Of a stretch of DNA of 28,771 nucleotides, positions 24,553-28,771 are shown piece after piece. The stretch's first letter is position 1. Every line of letters starts with the position of its first letter. The stretch is from Tubiluchus corallicola (taxonomy: Eukaryota > Priapulida > Priapulimorpha > Priapulimorphida > Tubiluchidae), in the NCBI GenBank assembly GCA_030141605.1, contig JAQGDQ010001699.1, forward strand, positions 1 to 28,771. The letters run 5' to 3'. Made by a program: the position numbers and the translations under genes. The notes below the pieces were generated by a model, which saw only the letters and a program-made list of their open reading frames with translations, was not told the origin of the DNA and did no database searches.

Positions 24553-27500
24553 GTAAATATTTGTTTCAGATGCACAAAGATGCATGAAGTTCATGTATAA
24601 TCCTTGCTCTGCAAATGCTAGGATAGCAGATTAGGTGACTAATAGTCATTTCTCTAGATTTGTATCTATCTATCGTAACCGCTCTTCATTACTAGTGTTC
24701 TGAAGATATATATATATATAATCTTTATTTACCATAAAAATCGATATTCATAACTATAAAAGCATAAAAGAACATCGCAGCATGAGAATAAAATTCACAC
24801 AACTGTTAAAGGCAAATGCGTCCAGTGCAAACTAAAAACTACTGTGCCAAAAATTTAAAACAAAATATACATTATAATGTTACACGCAAATTATAATAGA
24901 CTATATACAATATATACATACAATTTAAAATGGACGTGGGTAAATAAAATTTGTGGATGAATATATATTATCGTTTACGTATGTAGGGTTTTCAAAACGA
25001 TTTAATGTATGTATTTTTAATTTTGATTTGAATTCGTCGAAAGACTTGATTTGTTTTAAATTTTATGGCAGGGTATTCCAAAGTTAACTCCTTGTATAGT
25101 GATAGAATTGTTGCCGTATTTGTTATTAGTGCGTATTTGTTTAATATTGTGTGTTCTTGGATTTAATGTTGGCTCTAAGAGGAGTGGAAGCTTATTTTTG
25201 ATGAAGGGCGTGTTAATGTATGTTGTTGATGTATTTATATAAAAACAGGATTGTGTAGAAGTCTTTATGTGCTTGTAAAATTGGGATTTTTAAACATTTC
25301 GAAAGTCACAAATTCGATTCGAATTTGCTTTGAGGTAGAGAATGCTCCCCCCTTACCATTATTCCTGTTAACTTGAACTAAAATTATGCAATGATGTATA
25401 TGTGTGTATATAAAATGCATGTTGCTGCGATATTCTGTTGATGCGAAATTGAAATTGAAATTACTAAAGTGAGAATTTTGGTTCTAGTACCTAAACATGT
25501 TGTGTAAAAGAGATTACACAATGGACTGTTCTCCATGAACTATTTTTGTTTTATTATTATGTCAAAGTTTATGTTGAACCGATCTAAAAGCAGCTATTTG
25601 ACCAAACAATTGCCAAAATAAGGTACTCAATTATGGGTGCTTAGTCTGAGGAAGAAACGAAGGCTGTGTTTCGACCATAATGAATTTCAAAGAAAAGCAG
25701 GTCTGCAGAAAGGTGAAACAAAATTATATTTCAATGATATTAATGTGAATGTTTGCTGTAAATTAAACAGGAAACGGCCTGAAATGCTATGAATGTAACA
25801 GCGTGAAAGAGCCTGGGTGCACGGAAAACTACGACCACAGCAGAAATCCTCTGGAACCAGTGGACTGTGGTGAAGTAGCAGGAGTGAATTATTGCATAAA
25901 AACAATTGGAATGTATGGAGGTAGGTCCTTTAAGAAATCTTGCAACATCCGGATATAACGGACACCTCCGTACCAGACAAATCGTCCCTTATATCCGATG
26001 TCCGTTGTAGCCAAAGTTGAGTCAAACTGAGGGTGTATCTAGACCTGTACTTTTCTGTACTTCTACCCATATTTTTATGGATTATTGCTACACAATGAGT
26101 GCAAAAAGTATGTAGGAAATTCCTTCAGTGATGTAAGATGTATGAGACCGTGGAAACCGAGCTGTTTGAAGGCCGAGTTTGTGAAAAACTGAGGTTAAAA
26201 ATTGATCAATTTTGTTCTGATCATAGGGCTCCTTATATGCCAGGTAATTTACCTGCATTTCTATTATGCGGGACCTGAAGATATTGTCCCGTATATCCGA
26301 GTGACTTATACAGAAGATTGACTGTATTGATAGAAATGGCCAGCAGGGTAGCCAGGCTCTAAAGTTGGGGGAGCAAGCACGTAAAAAAGGTGCTATGAAC
26401 CTACCAAACATTTTTAATGCATAGATTTACATTTTAATTTTGTGTTTAAAATCAAAACACGAGAAAAATATGGTTTTAAAGGAAGTACATGATCTTATTT
26501 TGTTTATTTGCATAGCAATATCGTCCGTTAATCAGTAATTAAAATTTTCGCTAACTAATTATTCACGTATCCTGAATCTCAACTTCGTGAGGATCATTTT
26601 GATACCAAGTTCATCACTCTATGTAATTTCTAAGGTGAAATAATCCACGTTGAAGTTGAGGTGCAGGCTATGCAGTGAAAAACATAACCTTAAGAAAATC
26701 AATGATGAAGTCAGCCATTGTTTTTTGTTGTGTCTTTACAAAACACTTAGCAACTTCATGAATGTTGGCTGCTATGGGCTTTGCAAGAATACATTTGGTA
26801 TTTGATGTTGAAACACAATAAATTGATCGTCGGTTTCTTGGTTCAATCAATCAACCTTCACAAATGCATTGCATAAATGCATGCTCAGTTCAAAAAACAT
26901 GGAAGGCAGGTTGGTCAAGTGAAGTATAAAGAATCCAGAAAATTCTTCCAAGGCTATGCAATTAGAAAAGATTCAATTACTTTTATCACACAAGTGAACT
27001 AAATACAGTCAACCCTCGTTAATGCGGACTAATCGGGGGGTGGGGGGGGGGGGGCTTTCTGGTTTAGCCGATTGTCCAATTTATTAGATATGCCTACATA
27101 TGGTCTATATTATACAGGAATAATCACCTTAATAAGGCCTATATACTGTGCACTATATACTATACTGTATATTACTTTAAAATAGTTAACCTGTGAGGAT
27201 AAAGAAATTATTGTACAGTTGGTAGGCCGTGTTGTGTTTAGCGCTCGGACGGAAATCAGTCAGTTTCCTTTACCACGGATGACGTCTGTCTTATCCGATA
27301 TCCGGGCTAACGGGGTCTGGTTTAACTAGGGTCGACTGTAGTTAAAAAATTTTTGAAAAAGTGCCAGTTTTGAAAAATATGCTTGAAGGAGCAATTGCTC
27401 CCCATTAAGTTTGAGTGAGTTATTGTCTAACTTCTGCACACCTAATGGATGAACATTCATGTGAAAAACTTTGCTCTAGTAGTCATTAATGATTTCTGTG

Positions 27501-27839
27501 ACATGAACGGCACATAAGGCGTTGCTAAGATGTTGGCAATCATGTTTTGTGTCATTCTCCAATCTTGGAAAAAAAATTCCTCAAAGTTCATATCTCTTGC
27601 ATTCGTTGAAATAACCAAAATTTATGATGATTTCAGGTCAGATCGGCACACGGCGATTTTGCGGATCCAGAGACATGGGAAATTACTGCCAGTACGTTAA
27701 GTTTGTTGATGATGACCGCACTCATCGAGCATGCATCTACACTTGCACAGCCGATGGATGCAACGGCGCCTCTTCATTGTCTCTTAGTGTCGTCATGGTA
27801 ACTGGAACTGTATTGTTAGCGGCAGCACTTTTGCAATGA
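24480..27839 (+). CDS. Ly6/uPAR-family (three-finger) protein, probably GPI-anchored
   Basis: Join of 24480-24552, 25771-25920 and 27637-27839, 141 residues. Residues 1-24 form a signal peptide with a hydrophobic VFLLLMLM core. Residues 28-117 are a compact domain with ten cysteines (30, 33, 41, 57, 66, 83, 92, 107, 111, 116), starting LKCYEC and ending CTADGCN, the standard three-finger layout. Residues 121-141 are a hydrophobic tail typical of a GPI-attachment signal, with likely cleavage near G118-S120. Phase-1 introns after the leader and mid-domain are the usual Ly6 gene plan. In insects such proteins act at the cell surface in septate junctions, channel regulation or sleep; the precise role here cannot be told. 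Confidence 0.9.
24705..25224 (-). mobile_element. 3' end of a LINE (reverse-transcriptase C-terminus), 5' truncated
   Basis: On the minus strand the frame gives NNSITIQGVNFG, then after a frameshift LKQIKSFDEFKSKLKIHTLN, matching the usual RT ending (G--WN-LP--LK---S---FK-KLK). The 3' UTR ends ggtaaataaagatt followed by a (TA)n tail near 24705-24720. Broken by frameshifts. It fills most of the palindrome spacer and first Ly6 intron and stops at the inner boundary of the right arm. Confidence 0.7.
25771..25920 (+). CDS. Ly6 exon 2
   Basis: Acceptor attaaacag ends at 25770; donor ggag|gtaggt at 25921. Encodes NGLKCYECNSVKEPGC through VNYCIKTIGMYG with the first five cysteines. Phase 1 in and out. 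Confidence 0.92.
25940..26326. mobile_element. Degraded pogo/Tigger-like fragment, right arm
   Basis: Mirror of 22829-23215, in the second intron of the plus-strand Ly6 gene. Confidence 0.6.
26500..26790 (-). repeat. 270-bp dispersed repeat, right arm copy 2
   Basis: Mirror of 22365-22655, in the second intron of the plus-strand Ly6 gene. Confidence 0.8.
27006..27338. mobile_element. pogo/Tigger-like MITE, right arm
   Basis: Mirror copy of 21817-22149 with the same TA flanks and the same length; the homopolymer run is also the same length (13 and 6). The insertion therefore predates the inverted duplication. Confidence 0.85.
27637..27839 (+). CDS. Ly6 exon 3 and stop
   Basis: Acceptor gatgatttcag ends at 27636; TGA at 27837. 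Encodes QIGTRRFCGSRDMGNYC, then CIYTCTADGCN and the C-terminal hydrophobic tail. No AATAAA is seen in the next 300 bases, so the polyadenylation site is unclear. Confidence 0.92.
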
Positions 27840-28164
27840 CGTTCAAAATGCCTGTGAAATGTGAATACTTGATATTATTTTTGTTTGAATCTCAAAATGT
27901 TTCTGAAGTGGGGTGTGTAAATGTAAAAAAGTGATCAACAATCTGTCCTGCATCAATTGTGTTTTGATGCAAAGTTTTAATATTCCTGATTTAAATGTGT
28001 TTGCATAGCAAAATCGTCCATAAATCTAGTTATTTTCTAGATATTATTTTTTTAATTGTGTGATTAGTTTCTGTTTAAATTTGTTGGACACGTGCTACTA
28101 AAACTTTAGCTTAGTACTTGCATATGCCTCTTTGAAATGGCATTATCAGGTTTTTATTCATGAT

Positions 28165-28430
28165 ATGTGTGCCTGCATAGGCAAAATCGTCCATAAGTCG
28201 GTAATTAATCTTTTCTAGTTAATCACATATCGTGAATCTCCATTTCATGAGGATCATTTTGATACCAAGTTCATCACTCTATGTAATTTCTAAACTGAGA
28301 TAATCCATGTTGAAGTCGAGGTGCAGGCTACCCACTGAAAAACATGGCCTTGAGAATATCACTGTTGAAGTCAGCCATTGTTTTTTTGTCATGTGTCTGC
28401 AAAACACTTAGCAACTATATTAATGTTGGT
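28165..28430 (-). repeat. 270-bp dispersed repeat, right arm copy 1
   Basis: Mirror of 20725-20990, downstream of the plus-strand Ly6 gene. Confidence 0.8.
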
Positions 28431-28725
28431 TGCTAGAGACTTTGCAAGAAAACATTGAAGTTATGTTTATATCCAGTAGATGGCTCTTTCTGACAAAGAT
28501 CTGGTCTTGTCAACAGAAAAAACGCGAAGCAAAATGACTGCTTCCACGAGCTACAATAGGAGTTTGAAAATACAAGTTTTTTTACAGTTACAGTACTAGT
28601 TTTTAGCCAAAAAAGTAGGTGCGGGGTTATAAAATAAGATTTTTAGCATTTTTTAAACAATTTCTTGGTGATTTAATGGTAGGATATAAAAGTCCAATAT
28701 ATTTACAATTTTGTTTTATAAAAAG

Positions 28726-28770
28726 AGCAATACGTAACTGAACGAAGTACACCGGCGGTTACGTATTGCT
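28726..28770. repeat. 13-bp perfect inverted repeat at the palindrome's outer edge
   Basis: agcaatacgtaac (28726-28738) and gttacgtattgct (28758-28770) are exact inverted copies around 19 bases. The hairpin begins at the point where right-arm homology ends and reaches to the window edge, so it may be the start of a longer repeat. Confidence 0.75.
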
Positions 28771-28771
28771 A

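Larger units (their letters stand above)
25225..28726. repeat. Right arm of large inverted repeat
   Basis: Mirror of 20438-23930. Inner boundary: after tatataaaaacaggattg the arms part toward the spacer. Outer boundary: after ttttataaaaag at 28725, where this arm switches to unrelated sequence while the left arm continues. Confidence 0.95.

Noticed and set aside
20438-28726. Palindrome as a plain assembly fold-back
   Set aside because: Arms differ at many sites and by an indel of about 9 bases, and each has its own outer flank; a fold-back would be identical. Long reads would still be the proof.

Overview
This window is animal nuclear DNA. It is AT-rich, its genes are split by GT-AG introns, and it is full of minisatellites, MITEs and decayed transposons. 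No bacterial features are present: no operons, Shine-Dalgarno sites or rRNA. The proteins are clearly metazoan: a paladin (PALD1) orthologue and a ten-cysteine Ly6/three-finger protein. The Ly6 protein looks to me most like arthropod or other invertebrate members, but the taxon is not proven.

Bases 1-16,640 (+ strand) hold the 3' part of the paladin gene. I could assemble ten consecutive coding exons with compatible phases (first intron phase 2, the rest phase 0). They give 587 C-terminal residues ending in a TGA at 16536, with an AATAAA after it. The exons carry two CX5R phosphatase-like loops. The 5' exons lie left of the window. The introns contain a 36-bp satellite, trinucleotide tracts, a 41-bp array made of copies of an exon's own end and splice donor, a 61-bp array also traceable to an exon end, 30-bp and 33-bp arrays, a tRNA-derived SINE, paired piggyBac-like MITEs, a fold-back element and a Tc1-type transposase fragment.

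Bases 16,640-20,350 have no recognised gene. They contain second, inverted copies of two repeat families from the paladin introns, a 177-bp direct duplication and one promoter-like motif cluster.

Bases 20,438-28,726 form a large imperfect palindrome: two arms of about 3.5 kb around a spacer of about 1.3 kb. Each arm carries exons 2 and 3 of a secreted, probably GPI-anchored Ly6-family gene. Only the right, plus-strand copy has a visible signal-peptide exon, in the spacer at 24480. The left, minus-strand copy is an open but headless duplicate. The spacer also holds the 3' end of a LINE and a GC-richer, CRE-containing stretch between the two copies.

I found no clearly new biochemical system. 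The most unusual signals are tandem arrays born from exon-intron junctions of one gene, a satellite amplified from a fragment of a dispersed repeat, and the mosaic divergence of the Ly6 palindrome.
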